From the NCBI GenBank assembly GCA_024279045.1, contig JAJRRZ010000227.1:1-6284 (forward strand): a stretch of 6,284 bases of DNA, in the 5' to 3' direction. The notes beneath the pieces are model-generated. The model made no database searches. It was not told the DNA's origin and saw nothing but the letters and a program-made list of their open reading frames with translations. Below, piece after piece: positions 6,076 to 6,284 of the stretch. Within the stretch, counting starts at the first letter, position 1, and the number at the start of each line of letters is the position of its first letter. The DNA is from Alphaproteobacteria bacterium. Its GTDB lineage: Bacteria; Pseudomonadota; Alphaproteobacteria; Rhizobiales; Aestuariivirgaceae. The position numbers and the translations under genes are program-made.

Positions 6076-6284
6076 TCAGGCCATCACCTTGCCCATGGCC
6101 ACGGCGGTGTCGTTCATGCGGTTGGAGAAGCCCCACTCGTTGTCGTACCAGCTCAGGATACGCACCATGCGGCCATCCATCACCTTCGTCTGATCCAGTG
6201 CGAATACCGACGAATGCGGATCGTGGTTGAAGTCCACCGACACGTTGGGCTGATCGGTGTAGCCCAGCACACCCTTCATCGGCC
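6076..6284 (-). CDS. gap: Glyceraldehyde-3-phosphate dehydrogenase, class I, C-terminal part (5' end outside window)
   Basis: The last 68 complete codons of a cytoplasmic glycolytic/gluconeogenic enzyme that converts glyceraldehyde-3-phosphate, NAD(P)+ and phosphate to 1,3-bisphosphoglycerate. Conserved blocks are MKGVLGYTDQP, SVDFNHDPHSS and the C-terminal signature RILSWYDNEWGFSNRM, whose Asn and Glu lie near the nicotinamide in known structures. The protein ends DTAVAMGKVMA with the TGA at 6078-6076. The catalytic Cys and the cofactor-binding fold lie beyond the window edge, so cofactor preference and exact length cannot be judged (family about 335 residues). The ATG at 6279-6277 is an internal Met; the frame continues upstream to the edge. 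Transcription converges on ctpA, with the hairpin array between. Confidence 0.95.
   Translation of the reverse strand, partial: PMKGVLGYTDQPNVSVDFNHDPHSSVFALDQTKVMDGRMVRILSWYDNEWGFSNRMNDTAVAMGKVMA

Overview
This 6.3 kb window is high-GC chromosomal DNA that looks alphaproteobacterial. The main evidence is a closely recognisable ChvI/ChvG (BvrR/BvrS-type) two-component system, an alphaproteobacterial-style EnvC-like protein and an S41 processing protease. I cannot assign an order or genus. Nothing points to a plasmid, phage or transposon: there is no transposase, integrase, tRNA or CRISPR, and the genes share one codon style. It reads as ordinary core genome.

Layout. Bases 1-203 are a leader with no convincing gene. 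Bases 204-5725 hold four tightly packed plus-strand genes: a ChvI-type response regulator (204-899), a ChvG-type sensor histidine kinase (955-2859), an EnvC-like murein hydrolase activator with a degenerate LytM domain (2856-4265), and a CtpA-type carboxy-terminal processing protease (4271-5725). The junctions are +55, -4 and +5 nt, so the four are probably one transcription unit. Bases 5726-6075 are non-coding and carry five inverted repeats, at least three of them shaped like bidirectional terminators. The window closes with the 3' end of a minus-strand class I glyceraldehyde-3-phosphate dehydrogenase gene (6076-6284), which converges on the operon.

How the genes may work together. ChvG senses envelope or acid conditions in the periplasm and phosphorylates ChvI. 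The two downstream products are both exported proteins of the cell-wall/periplasm compartment: EnvC-like proteins activate septal amidases, and CtpA-type proteases trim or degrade periplasmic proteins, in some bacteria peptidoglycan hydrolases. Encoding the sensor pair with these two suggests a self-contained envelope-homeostasis operon. That coupling is an inference from gene order. I found no clearly new biological system. The parts most worth a second look are this gene linkage and the dense array of long hairpins between the convergent genes.
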